Shown piece after piece: positions 14,807 through 20,893 of a DNA stretch of 25,107 bases (positions are counted from its first letter, which is position 1; each line of letters begins with the position of its first letter). Location of the stretch: positions 1-25,107 of the IMG/VR virus record IMGVR_UViG_3300021074_000083, one strand, 5' to 3'. A model generated the notes under the pieces. That model saw only the letters and a program-made list of their open reading frames with translations, made no database searches and had not been told where the DNA came from. Source of the DNA: a virus. The position numbers were made by a program, and so were the translations under genes.

Positions 14807-14885
14807 AGTTTGCTTGGATTCACTGGACTCTGCTCGCTCGAGGAGCCCATCCTGCCCGCAGCCAAGGCGCGGAAAGACGGCCGTC

Positions 14886-14918
14886 TCAGGCACGAATCAG
14901 GCACGAATCAGGCAGAAG
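14886..14918. repeat. Left inner integrase arm-type sites (two copies plus a degenerate third)
   Basis: TCAGGCACGAA occurs at 14886-14896 and 14897-14907, and a degenerate TCAGGCAGAAG follows at 14908-14918, all with 11-bp period. CAGGCACGA returns at 15003-15011 on the far side of the core. Confidence 0.6.
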
Positions 14919-14995
14919 ATGGTGGGAGTGGGTGGAGTGCGTGGTGGTGGGCGACGTTGGAATTGAACCATGATGGCTACTTCCCAAGAACATGC

Positions 14996-16192
14996 TCATT
15001 TGCAGGCACGACGCTCTGCCAGTTCGTCTAGCGGCTCGCTCTTGGACGCGCCTTGGACGCGAGTTTGGCTCGCTGCCTCGCTCCAGACCACGTCAAGACG
15101 CTCTGCCGCGGCCTTGCGATCGCCGTCCGTGACGTGCCCGTAGACGCCCAGCGTGGTCGCGACGTGAGCATGCCCGAGGTGCGCCGCGACCACGTCCATG
15201 CGCTCCCCGGCGCGCAGTAGTTCGGTCGCCACCATGTGCCGCAATGCGTGGAAGTGCAGGGGCGCGAGGCCGCGGCGACGGATGCGCTTGCCGAGCTCGT
15301 GGGTGAAGCCGTCAGGGATGATCGGCTGTCCGCGCCTGCCGCAGCAGATGAGCGCCTCCGGCGACCACATGCCGAGAGCCTTGCGCTCGGCTTGCAGCGT
15401 CGTGAGCATGGTTACGCAGGCTGCAGGCAAGGGCACGGTGCGGCGACCGGCGCGCGTCTTCGGCGGCCCGAACGTGAGCGTCGCCCTGTTGTGGCCAGTG
15501 AGGCCCCTGGAGATGGTCACCGTGCCACCGGCCATGTCCACGTCCATCCAGCGCAGCGCCAGCACCTCGCCGCGCCGCATGCCTGTCGTGGCGCCAATCA
15601 TGAGCGCCGGCCAGAGGCGCGTCTGCGCCAGTGATGCGATGTACTGCTGAGCCGTGGCCACAGATGGCGCCTCCGTGCGGCGCTCGGGCAGCCGCGGAGC
15701 ACGCACTGCGGACACAGGGTTCACGCTCACCAGGCCAAGCTCGAGCGCCCAGGCGTAGCAGGCGTGCAGCGTGCCGCGGTAGTTGCGCACGCTCTTGGGA
15801 GCGCAGCCAGCGGCGATCTGCGCAGCCTGCCAGGCGGCGACCTCGGCGGGCGTGAGGTCTGCGGCAAGGGTGTCTCCGAGAGCCGGAGCGATGTGCGTGA
15901 TGGCGTGCTCGTGGGAGCGCACCGTGTTGGCCGCCTTGTCAGGGCGGGCGGCGTCGCGGAGGAAGCGCTCGAGCAGCTCGGCGACCGTCTCGTCCGTGGC
16001 GCATGCATCCTCCTCTCCGCGTAGCCTCTTGAGAAGAGCCTCCAGGGCCGGCTCCGCCTCTGCTTTGAGGCGTTTATAGCTGCCGCCGTTCACCCATCCG
16101 CTGCCGCCCTCGCGCTTGCCGACGAAGACGCGGACGCGGTAGGTGACCTTGCCGTTGATGGGCGACACGCGCCGCTGGATTGAGCCGGTCAT
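14996..16192 (-). CDS. int: Tyrosine site-specific integrase
   Basis: This 398-residue recombinase inserts the phage into the host chromosome. Residues 1-57 form a small basic arm-binding domain (SIQRRVSPINGKVTYRVRVF). Residues about 65-165 form the core-binding SAM-like domain (TVAELLERFLRDAARPDKAA). The catalytic domain carries Arg206 (TTGMRRGE), Lys245 (PPKTRAGRR), His315 and Arg318 (HFHALRH), His341 (LGH) and the nucleophile Tyr351 (GVYGHV), so all expected residues are present. It overlaps the upstream small gene as ATGA. The gene lies in the same direction as the early genes, so its control must come from the early operon, from attP state or from translation. Its 3' end carries attP arm repeats, as is common for phage integrases. 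Confidence 0.96.
   Translation of the reverse strand: MTGSIQRRVSPINGKVTYRVRVFVGKREGGSGWVNGGSYKRLKAEAEPALEALLKRLRGEEDACATDETVAELLERFLRDAARPDKAANTVRSHEHAITHIAPALGDTLAADLTPAEVAAWQAAQIAAGCAPKSVRNYRGTLHACYAWALELGLVSVNPVSAVRAPRLPERRTEAPSVATAQQYIASLAQTRLWPALMIGATTGMRRGEVLALRWMDVDMAGGTVTISRGLTGHNRATLTFGPPKTRAGRRTVPLPAACVTMLTTLQAERKALGMWSPEALICCGRRGQPIIPDGFTHELGKRIRRRGLAPLHFHALRHMVATELLRAGERMDVVAAHLGHAHVATTLGVYGHVTDGDRKAAAERLDVVWSEAASQTRVQGASKSEPLDELAERRACK
15042..15061. repeat. Right integrase arm-type sites (two copies)
   Basis: TTGGACGCG at 15042-15050 and 15053-15061, 11-bp period, inside the 3' end of the integrase gene. They match the left outer pair at 14787 and 14798 in sequence, spacing and orientation. 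Confidence 0.62.
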
Positions 16193-16401
16193 GGACGACT
16201 GTCGCGAACCCTGGCGAGGGCCTCGACCAATCGCTGACGTTCGTAGGCCAACAGCATCGGTTCGAGCTCTTCAGCGAGGGACAGGAAAGCCGGTGAGACA
16301 GAATGAGCCCATTCCCTAGAAGCGGCCGCCAGTTGCGTGAATACACGATTCACAGCGCACATGTTCTCGGCAAAGCTGCGGACGGCTCTCTGGTCAAGCA
16401 T
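16189..16401 (-). CDS. Small helical protein, unknown
   Basis: This 70-residue protein starts at an ATG (16399-16401) overlapping the upstream gene by eight bases. It is mostly helical (LDQRAVRSFAENMCAVNRVFTQLAAASREW and LAEELEPMLLAYERQRLVEALARVRD). It ends in ATGA overlap with the integrase gene. A small protein just before int can be an excisionase, but I see no helix-turn-helix or winged-helix pattern, so I leave it unnamed. Confidence 0.6.
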   Translation of the reverse strand: MLDQRAVRSFAENMCAVNRVFTQLAAASREWAHSVSPAFLSLAEELEPMLLAYERQRLVEALARVRDSRP

Positions 16402-16720
16402 CGCTATCTTTCGTGTGGTCGGGCGGCCCGACTCCTCCACGCCCGCCGGACTGGTCGCAGAACGCCCCGCCGCCGCCGCCGCCCCTCACGATGGTCACGT
16501 TCATCGACCTGGTGCCCGGCAGATACGAGACGGTCACCGCAGGGAGGCTTCCACTCATGATGCCCTCGAGTTCATCGACCTGCGCCTCAAGCTCCAAGAT
16601 GCGCTTGTGCAGGGCGACGACGTCGTTGCCGATCCCGTCCAGCCCCATGCGGTCGAGCATGTAGGGGATGCCGTGCTTCCGGGCGTCTTCCTCGTACTCT
16701 CTCAGCTCGTCTTCGTCCAT
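16394..16720 (-). CDS. Acidic coiled-coil protein with Gly-rich tail, unknown
   Basis: This 108-residue protein starts at an ATG (16718-16720) that has a GGAGGA site five bases upstream. The N-terminus is strongly acidic (MDEDELREYEEDARKHG). Residues about 31-55 look like a coiled coil (NDVVALHKRILELEAQVDELEG). The C-terminus has the run RGGGGGGAF and a short Gly-rich tail. The coiled-coil segment is similar in kind to those of the three small genes just upstream (17360-18296), although not closely alike. No family recognised. Confidence 0.6.
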   Translation of the reverse strand: MDEDELREYEEDARKHGIPYMLDRMGLDGIGNDVVALHKRILELEAQVDELEGIMSGSLPAVTVSYLPGTRSMNVTIVRGGGGGGAFCDQSGGRGGVGPPDHTKDSDA

Positions 16721-16740
16721 CGTCTCCTCCGTCTCTGCCC

Positions 16741-17007
16741 TCACTCTACAGCGCCACATTCAGCGAGCGTCAACTCGTCAGCTTCACGTCTTTGGAGCTT
16801 CCTCAACTCTCGAACCGCCTGCCGAATGTGCACGCCACACAGCCCGGAAGACCTGGCTGGCCAGGCGCAGCGATGCCATCCGTCGTAGCCGGGACCCCAC
16901 ATCGCGACCTGACACCTCCCAGCGTCGGGTGGCTTGTTCCGCGTATGCAGCGAAGGCCGCGGGAACACCCGCAACTCGACAGGGACATCGTCCCAGAAGA
17001 CGATCAT
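16741..17007 (-). CDS. Small protein with Cys/His/Trp-rich middle, unknown
   Basis: This is an 88-residue protein starting at an ATG (17005-17007) that overlaps the RusA stop as ATGA. It holds a Cys-rich middle with C32, C47 and C57 plus H46 and H60 (WHRCAWPARSSGLCGVH), which could bind a metal ion, and a basic helical C-terminus (RQAVRELRKLQRREADE). The gene position between RusA and small proteins does not say what it does. No family recognised. Confidence 0.6.
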   Translation of the reverse strand: MIVFWDDVPVELRVFPRPSLHTRNKPPDAGRCQVAMWGPGYDGWHRCAWPARSSGLCGVHIRQAVRELRKLQRREADELTLAECGAVE

Positions 17008-17363
17008 CTTCCAGCCCGCCTCACGACGACCACGGTCCGCGGCGTCTCGCGGTCGAGCCACTTGGCTGCGCGGGCTATGACCACCTGAGAATCGTCTTCG
17101 TAGAGCACGCTCTGCATGCCGTCGAGCACTGACTTCAGCACGTTGTCCACGTCCCTGCGGCGCTCGTCGGGGAAGTAGCAGACCACCTCGACGACGAACC
17201 TGCCCGTGAGCGCCCAGCCCCTCGGACGCACGCCCAGGGCCGCCCAGGCGATCATGCGCTCGAAGCGCTTCGTGGCCTTCGGCGTGTAGACTCTCCCGCC
17301 CTTGCCCAGGCGTGGGCGCTGCTTGCCTTGCGGCTTCCCGCTGACAGTAAACTGCACCTTCAC
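17004..17363 (-). CDS. rusA: RusA-type Holliday junction resolvase
   Basis: This 119-residue endonuclease cuts branched DNA, such as Holliday junctions formed by phage recombination or replication. Family hallmarks are present: the N-terminal VSGKPQGKQRPR (residues 7-18), then DVDNVLKSVLDGM (residues 71-83) and VLYEDDSQV (residues 87-94). Residues D71, D73, K77 and D91 match the catalytic Asp and Lys residues of E. coli RusA (D70, D72, K76, D91) as I recall them. It starts at GTG overlapping the coiled-coil gene stop (GTGA). Together with the exonuclease further upstream it suggests recombination-dependent replication or concatemer resolution before packaging. Confidence 0.93.
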   Translation of the reverse strand: MKVQFTVSGKPQGKQRPRLGKGGRVYTPKATKRFERMIAWAALGVRPRGWALTGRFVVEVVCYFPDERRRDVDNVLKSVLDGMQSVLYEDDSQVVIARAAKWLDRETPRTVVVVRRAGR

Positions 17364-17563
17364 GAGTGCCCCGCCGCTGCCAAGCGGTCACAGAGGACGT
17401 TGAGGCGGGCGACCTCAGCATCGGCCTTCGCGGCAGCGTCGATGCGGCGGGCGACGTCGGCCTCCAGCTCCGCGATGCGGGCTTCTAGAGTCTCGATGAG
17501 GCTGGCTCGCTGCTTCGCGTGGGCAAGGCCGCGATTGATCCCGGCGCTGCTCTGCCTGCTCAT
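17360..17563 (-). CDS. Small coiled-coil protein, unknown
   Basis: This 67-residue protein starts at an ATG (17561-17563) overlapping the upstream stop as ATGA. Nearly the whole sequence is one predicted coiled coil (SLIETLEARIAELEADVARRIDAAAKADAEVARLN). It shares the 'IAELEA' heptad motif with the two genes immediately upstream, suggesting that they arose by duplication. No family recognised. Such small coiled-coil proteins in early phage operons are sometimes adaptors or anti-host proteins, but nothing here proves either. Confidence 0.6.
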   Translation of the reverse strand: MSRQSSAGINRGLAHAKQRASLIETLEARIAELEADVARRIDAAAKADAEVARLNVLCDRLAAAGHS

Positions 17564-17820
17564 GCTCGCGCCTCCCACTCATCGCACCCGGAAGACAGCG
17601 GAACCCAACCCCAGATTCTCGTGCAGACTCGGCAGGGAGTGCCCGCTTGATTGATGTCTCCGGCGTAGATGCACGTCTCGCACGTCCGCACCTTCAGCGC
17701 TGCCAGCTCGGCCTCCAGCTCAGCGATGGCCGCGTCGGCACGGACAACTACGCGAGTTATCGGAACCCTGCCCTCGTTGTAGAACTTGAGTGCTCTGCGG
17801 TACTCCTCGACAGCACTCAT
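17560..17820 (-). CDS. Coiled-coil plus Cys-rich small protein
   Basis: This 86-residue protein starts at an ATG overlapping the upstream gene (ATGA). It carries an IAELEAELAALK coiled coil (residues about 32-43) followed by a Cys-rich tail: CETC, CRVC and a final GCDEWEA. The tail resembles the 'C-x2-C ... C-x2-C ... C..WE' metal-binding modules seen in small phage proteins. No function can be assigned. Confidence 0.62.
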   Translation of the reverse strand: MSAVEEYRRALKFYNEGRVPITRVVVRADAAIAELEAELAALKVRTCETCIYAGDINQAGTPCRVCTRIWGWVPLSSGCDEWEARA

Positions 17821-18296
17821 GGCCGCGCCTTTCCACGGGCAGCACGCATCTCCCGGTAGACTCTCTGCGTTGTATCAAGGCGCTCCAGCTTGTCTGTCGC
17901 ACGCACCACATATCCGTTGTCCAACCACTCCAGCGCAGCGTCCATTTCGTCGGCTACTGCCAGTTGCGCCTTCAGCGCCGCCAACTCCTCACGGTACTCC
18001 CTCACCATGTGCGGACCGACCTTGAACCCGTCAACGTCGATGAATGCGCCGACGTACCACGGAGCGGAGCACTCGGCTTTCAGCGCCGCCAGTTCATCTG
18101 TCAACTCTGACTCGGATTGAGACTTGGCTGATAGTTCGGCCTCCAGCTCAGCGATATGACTGTGCAAGTTCGCGACGGTGGTGTTCAGGATGGTGATCTG
18201 CTTACTCTGCCTGCGCAGTTCCTTCGCCCGCTCCTTGGCCCACGTCACGGCCTCCGGGTAGTCCTGCGGGTCGCAGTCGACGATGTCGTCACTCAT
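17817..18296 (-). CDS. Coiled-coil protein, unknown
   Basis: This 159-residue protein starts at an ATG (18294-18296) overlapping the upstream stop (ATGA). The N-terminal part (DPQDYPEAVTWAKERAKELRRQSKQ) leads to two coiled-coil blocks: IAELEAELSAKSQSESELTD with ELAALKAE, then REELAALKAQLAV later on. The segment between them, APWYVGAFIDVDGFKVGPHMV, looks globular. The ELAALKA heptads are repeated at DNA level within this gene and in the next gene, a sign of internal duplication. Confidence 0.62.
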   Translation of the reverse strand: MSDDIVDCDPQDYPEAVTWAKERAKELRRQSKQITILNTTVANLHSHIAELEAELSAKSQSESELTDELAALKAECSAPWYVGAFIDVDGFKVGPHMVREYREELAALKAQLAVADEMDAALEWLDNGYVVRATDKLERLDTTQRVYREMRAARGKARP

Positions 18297-18502
18297 GATG
18301 GTGCCGTCCATCTGCTGCACACGCTGACTGGCACCGTCTCGCCCTTGAGTATCTCGACCTCACGCACGCACCTTGCGGAGCACTCACACGTCGGACAGGC
18401 CGAGACAGGCAGATCATCAATGATGCGGCGGACCATCGCCGCTGTGGTCACTCTGTCGCTCTCCATGCGCTCGCGGAGAGCATCTGCGTCGATCATCCGC
18501 AT
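18293..18502 (-). CDS. Small IDADAL-type phage protein with Cys cluster
   Basis: This is a 69-residue protein. The start MRMIDADAL at 18500-18502 is chosen because GAGGAG is eight to nine bases upstream; the internal ATG at 18494-18496 would give a plain ATGA overlap but poorer spacing. It begins MRMIDADALRERM, a signature I know from small phage proteins that often carry a Cys-rich C-terminus. The C-terminal half has CPTCECSARC and VSVCSRW, likely metal-binding. No function is established for these proteins to my knowledge. Confidence 0.65.
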   Translation of the reverse strand: MRMIDADALRERMESDRVTTAAMVRRIIDDLPVSACPTCECSARCVREVEILKGETVPVSVCSRWTAPS

Positions 18503-18765
18503 GATGCTGTCTCCTCCTCATAGCCGCACTCGTGGCAGTCGTCGCTCTGGCAGGGGCACGGCGGTTTTGCTTCCTCGGCCTGCTGCTCGGCCTTTTCGAC
18601 CATCGCCCACAGCGCGAGAATAGTCAGATCCTGCCTGTCGATGATGGCCTGCAGCACGCGGCCGTGAGCACGGGAGCACGTCAGGTCCTCGGCGAGCTGC
18701 CAGAGGTCGCGATGTGCGCTGGCGAGGTCGCCGCGTAGGCGCTCGATGGTGGCGCGGCGCCTCAT
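18493..18765 (-). CDS. Small protein with C-terminal Cys motif, unknown
   Basis: This 90-residue protein starts at an ATG (18763-18765) that overlaps the upstream stop (ATGA). It is helical (ATIERLRGDLASAHRDLWQLAEDL and DLTILALWAMVEKAEQQAEEA) and ends in CPCQSDDCHECGYEEE, a four-Cys cluster that could bind zinc. A longer reading begins upstream, but the overlap pattern favours this start. No family recognised. Confidence 0.6.
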   Translation of the reverse strand: MRRRATIERLRGDLASAHRDLWQLAEDLTCSRAHGRVLQAIIDRQDLTILALWAMVEKAEQQAEEAKPPCPCQSDDCHECGYEEETASCG

Positions 18766-19013
18766 GGCCGCCGTCCCGGCCGGTAGCACGTCAAACCGCC
18801 TTCGCCCTCGGTATCGCAGTCGCCACGGCTCGGACATTCCGGGTGCTCGGCGCAGACGCAGATCCACGCAGGCTCACAGTCGATGCTCGGATCGCCGCAA
18901 GGCATAAGGTCCCAAGTGCTGCCGTCGTAGCCGCAGCCGCAGGTGCCCTGCCAGCAGAGGCCGTCGTAACCGTCGATGGACAGGTGCATGGTGAGGTACT
19001 CGGCAAGGTTCAC
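18762..19013 (-). CDS. Cys-rich small protein, unknown
   Basis: This 83-residue protein starts at GTG overlapping the DnaJ-zinc-finger gene stop (GTGA). It has an unusual load of ten Cys, in GLCWQGTCGCGYDG, MPCGDPSIDCEP, WICVCAEHPEC, GDCD and TCY. That many Cys in a small cytoplasmic protein suggests one or two zinc ions rather than disulphides. No family recognised. Confidence 0.62.
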   Translation of the reverse strand: MNLAEYLTMHLSIDGYDGLCWQGTCGCGYDGSTWDLMPCGDPSIDCEPAWICVCAEHPECPSRGDCDTEGEGGLTCYRPGRRP

Positions 19014-19774
19014 GGCAGAGCCTCCGCCACCGGCGCCTCAACGCTGAACAGCAGTCCGTGGTCGGACGCCGTGATGACGGCGTGCGGGTCGCGCTCGCTG
19101 TCGGCGTCAACGTCGACGATGCGGTAGTCGGTGAAGTCGTCGGCGCGGCGCGGATCGTCGCCGGGCAGCGAGCTGAGGAAGTCGGCCGCCAGCTCTCCGA
19201 ATCGGGTCAGTGGCCCCACCTCGACGGTCTGCATGTCGTGGACTCCGGGCCAGGCGACGAGGACGAAGGGCGTGACTTTGGCGACAAGAATCTTGCCGGT
19301 CCCATCGCACTCGCGGCAGCGGTGGTGCCCGCCGCCGGTCTTGTCCGGCAGGCGGCCGTCGCCGGCGCACTCGGGACAGGTGCGCTCGGCGGTGGTGCTC
19401 ACGGTCGGCGCCACCTCGCCCTGTTCCATTTTCTCGCCCGTGTTTGCGGCCACCTCGCCGGTCACCGGGTCAACCTCCGGCGGCTCGCAGACCACGACCT
19501 CCTCACCTCCGGCGGCGAAGGTCACGCCGAAGCCGTTCGCCTGGGCGGCTGCCTTCAGGGCTTCGGCGGCGTTGGCGATCGGGCCGCTCGGCACGTGGTC
19601 CTGTGCGCGCCGCAGCTCCGCCTCGGCCATGTCGCGGAGCTTCTGCGCGTCGAGCAGCTTGTCGTTGGCTGAGATGACGGCCTTGAGGCGCTTCTCGACC
19701 TCCTCCTCGAAGTGGTTGAGGAAGGCTTGGGCGATGTCGAGCTGGGTCATCGGGAAGAGTTCGGTCTGGGTCAT
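19010..19774 (-). CDS. DnaJ-type zinc-finger protein
   Basis: This 254-residue protein starts at an ATG (19772-19774) overlapping the replication gene stop (ATGA). The N-terminal third is a long helix (LNHFEEEVEKRLKAVISANDKLLDAQKL). Residues 133-160 form a double C-x2-C-x-G-x-G motif, CPECAGDG and CRECDGTG, the cysteine module of DnaJ. There is no J domain, so it is not a full co-chaperone. The C-terminus (residues about 170-254) is alpha/beta and unrecognised. The helical N-terminus resembles phage proteins that sit beside replication genes and may act as adaptors for the initiator or host helicase, but this is inference. Confidence 0.65.
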   Translation of the reverse strand: MTQTELFPMTQLDIAQAFLNHFEEEVEKRLKAVISANDKLLDAQKLRDMAEAELRRAQDHVPSGPIANAAEALKAAAQANGFGVTFAAGGEEVVVCEPPEVDPVTGEVAANTGEKMEQGEVAPTVSTTAERTCPECAGDGRLPDKTGGGHHRCRECDGTGKILVAKVTPFVLVAWPGVHDMQTVEVGPLTRFGELAADFLSSLPGDDPRRADDFTDYRIVDVDADSERDPHAVITASDHGLLFSVEAPVAEALP

Positions 19775-20430
19775 GGGGTGCACTCCTGCCAATTGCAGTG
19801 TGGACAGTGCGAGAGGTTCTTGCCGTCGCCGTTGTAGCTCACCTGCGTACCGCACTTAGGGCAAAGCAGCATGGTGCCGTCCTTGATCGGTGCGCGGGCG
19901 GGCGTTGGTTCTGGCAACGCCTCGCGCCCGCCCGCGCTATGAGCTGAGAGGAGAGGAGAGGAGCTTAAGAGGAGAGGAGGTTGGCCGTATCGCTTGGGTA
20001 ATGATTCGGCCAATGATTCGGCCAATGATTGACAGTAGGAGAGCGCGGAGTTCATGAAGTGCTCGTCTAGAGTCGTTTCCGGCACCGTTTGCACGCGCCG
20101 TATCGCGGCCTTGACCATGTTCGGGTTGCGCGGCGGCTGGTAGTGAAGGGCCTTGACGATGAAGCAGACTTCGTCCTCTTCGTCGTACTCAAAGAAGCCG
20201 TCTGCCAAGAGATCAGCGAATGGTTCGGCCAATCGTTCAGGTAACCATTTCATGTCGCCGCAGATGTAGGGCAGGGGCAGCACGAACAGGCCCTCAGCGG
20301 TCCGATGCGGGCAGGTGAGGAGGTACAACGCCAGGAGGCGCATGTCCTCAGTCCACTTCCTCTGCCGCCAGATGGCCGGCGAGACGCGGTAGTAGATCGG
20401 CGTGAGTCCAGAGGTCGGTTCTGTGCTCAC
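19771..20430 (-). CDS. Winged-helix replication initiator protein
   Basis: This 219-residue protein has an N-terminal winged-helix domain of the phage replisome-organizer type. Residues 13-110 contain YYRVSPAIWRQRKWTEDMR, LLALYLLTCPHRTAEGLF, LPYICGDMKWLPERLAEPF and NPNMVKAAIRRV, which I know from initiators of many phages. A Ser/Leu-rich linker, with SLAESLAESL encoded by tandem repeats, leads to a C-terminal zinc ribbon with Cys190, Cys193, Cys209 and Cys212 (CPKCG, HCPHC). It should bind origin DNA and recruit the host helicase. Its own coding sequence carries iteron-like 12-bp repeats, as lambda O does. It overlaps both neighbours by four bases (ATGA). Confidence 0.85.
   Translation of the reverse strand: MSTEPTSGLTPIYYRVSPAIWRQRKWTEDMRLLALYLLTCPHRTAEGLFVLPLPYICGDMKWLPERLAEPFADLLADGFFEYDEEDEVCFIVKALHYQPPRNPNMVKAAIRRVQTVPETTLDEHFMNSALSYCQSLAESLAESLPKRYGQPPLLLSSSPLLSAHSAGGREALPEPTPARAPIKDGTMLLCPKCGTQVSYNGDGKNLSHCPHCNWQECTP
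19946..19980 (+). repeat. Purine-only GAGAG/GGAGAG tract
   Basis: Eighteen purines (19946-19963, GAGAG-type 5-bp repeats) are followed by CTTAA and another purine tract, GAGGAGAGGAGG (19969-19980). It is in the linker of the replication gene, 20 bp from the iteron-like repeats. The strand asymmetry could help origin melting or form triplex DNA. Confidence 0.55.
20000..20035. other. Candidate origin iterons, cluster 1
   Basis: AATGATTCGGCC is present twice in tandem (20000-20011 and 20012-20023), followed by a partial third copy AATGATTGACAG (20024-20035). The repeats lie within the initiator gene, next to the purine-rich tract. They are the most A+T-rich tandem repeats in the window. Confidence 0.55.
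20219..20254. other. Candidate origin iterons, cluster 2
   Basis: AATGGTTCGGCC (20219-20230) differs at one base from the cluster-1 repeat, and AATCGTTCAGGT (20231-20242) and AACCATTTCATG (20243-20254) follow in 12-bp register with more changes. It lies about 200 bp from cluster 1 within the same gene. Confidence 0.45.
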
Positions 20431-20636
20431 GTCCCCACCCCCCGCAGCGCCAGCACCATCTCAGCGTCCATGGCGTCCTCTCCGTCGGAGTCCGCGGCGT
20501 CGAAGCGGCGCCCCAGCGGGCAGTCCGCCGCCCAGACGGCGAAGGGCGTCAGTGGGTGACGCCCGCGGAACTGGAAGCGGCCGCCCTTGCTGCGATTCGC
20601 CGTCCGCACGTGCTGGCGCGGCTCTGGCGCGCTCAT
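20427..20636 (-). CDS. Small protein, unknown
   Basis: This 69-residue protein starts at an ATG overlapping the upstream stop (ATGA). It begins MSAPEPRQHVRTANRSKGGRF and has a basic N-terminal half and an acidic C-terminal half (DAADSDGEDAMDAEM). No family recognised. The ATGA overlap on each side indicates that it is translated. Confidence 0.58.
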   Translation of the reverse strand: MSAPEPRQHVRTANRSKGGRFQFRGRHPLTPFAVWAADCPLGRRFDAADSDGEDAMDAEMVLALRGVGT

Positions 20637-20893
20637 GGCGATACCTCCCGGGGGTACTGCCACGCCTCCCCGCCGCAGCCCATGCCGCGGCCACCTGACT
20701 GCCTGCAGTTGCAGGCGTCGTCAGGGAACTCGAGGCAGTTGCCGCAGCAGCGCAGGTCGATGCCGGGCCCGTACCAGCCGACCGGCTCGGCCGTCACCGT
20801 GTCAACCACCCGCATCACCTGGTCTAACACCGTCCACGGATGCAGCCGCAGCGCCGCCTTGAGGTTCTCGCGGCTGATGAGGTCGTCGGTCAT
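20633..20893 (-). CDS. Small DLISRENL-type protein with Cys cluster
   Basis: This 86-residue protein starts at an ATG (20891-20893) overlapping the upstream gene (ATGA). The N-terminus, MTDDLISRENLKAALRL, is a pattern I know from small phage proteins, which often have a Cys cluster at the C-terminus. Here it is RCCGNCLEF, DACNCR and GMGCGGEAW. The cluster could bind zinc. Function unknown. Confidence 0.65.
   Translation of the reverse strand: MTDDLISRENLKAALRLHPWTVLDQVMRVVDTVTAEPVGWYGPGIDLRCCGNCLEFPDDACNCRQSGGRGMGCGGEAWQYPREVSP

Larger units (their letters stand above)
14629..14995. other. Gene-free 367-base region: candidate packaging site and attP
   Basis: No credible gene fits here in any frame. 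From the left it holds the GCGTTTCGT direct repeats with the G8 tract, a small inverted repeat CCCCGA/TCGGGG (14686-14691 and 14702-14707), the paired arm repeats and the tRNA-like core of attP. I see no convincing sigma70-type promoter on the minus strand for the packaging genes. Confidence 0.7.
14785..15061 (-). other. attP: Candidate phage attachment site attP
   Basis: The core, minus strand of 14945-14969, looks like a tRNA 3' end: T-loop TTCAATT, the 3' strand CCAAC of a T-stem, a seven-base acceptor strand GTCGCCC, discriminator A and CCA. The 5' side of the T-stem does not pair, as expected when only the 3' part of a host tRNA gene is copied into attP. Two classes of 11-bp-spaced direct repeats flank it, TTGGACGCG (two left, two right) and CAGGCACGA (two or three left, one right). 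The right-hand repeats lie within the last codons of the integrase gene, whose stop is 27 bases from the core. This is the usual arrangement of int next to attP. The host tRNA is probably one with acceptor GGGCGAC; its identity is not clear. Confidence 0.68.

Noticed and set aside
14945-14969. A complete tRNA gene
   Set aside because: Only the T-loop, acceptor strand and CCA are present; no anticodon arm or 5' acceptor strand is found, so it fits an attachment core.
16189-16401. Excisionase upstream of integrase
   Set aside because: Position is suitable, but no winged-helix or helix-turn-helix pattern is visible; the HTH protein at 21635 is equally possible.
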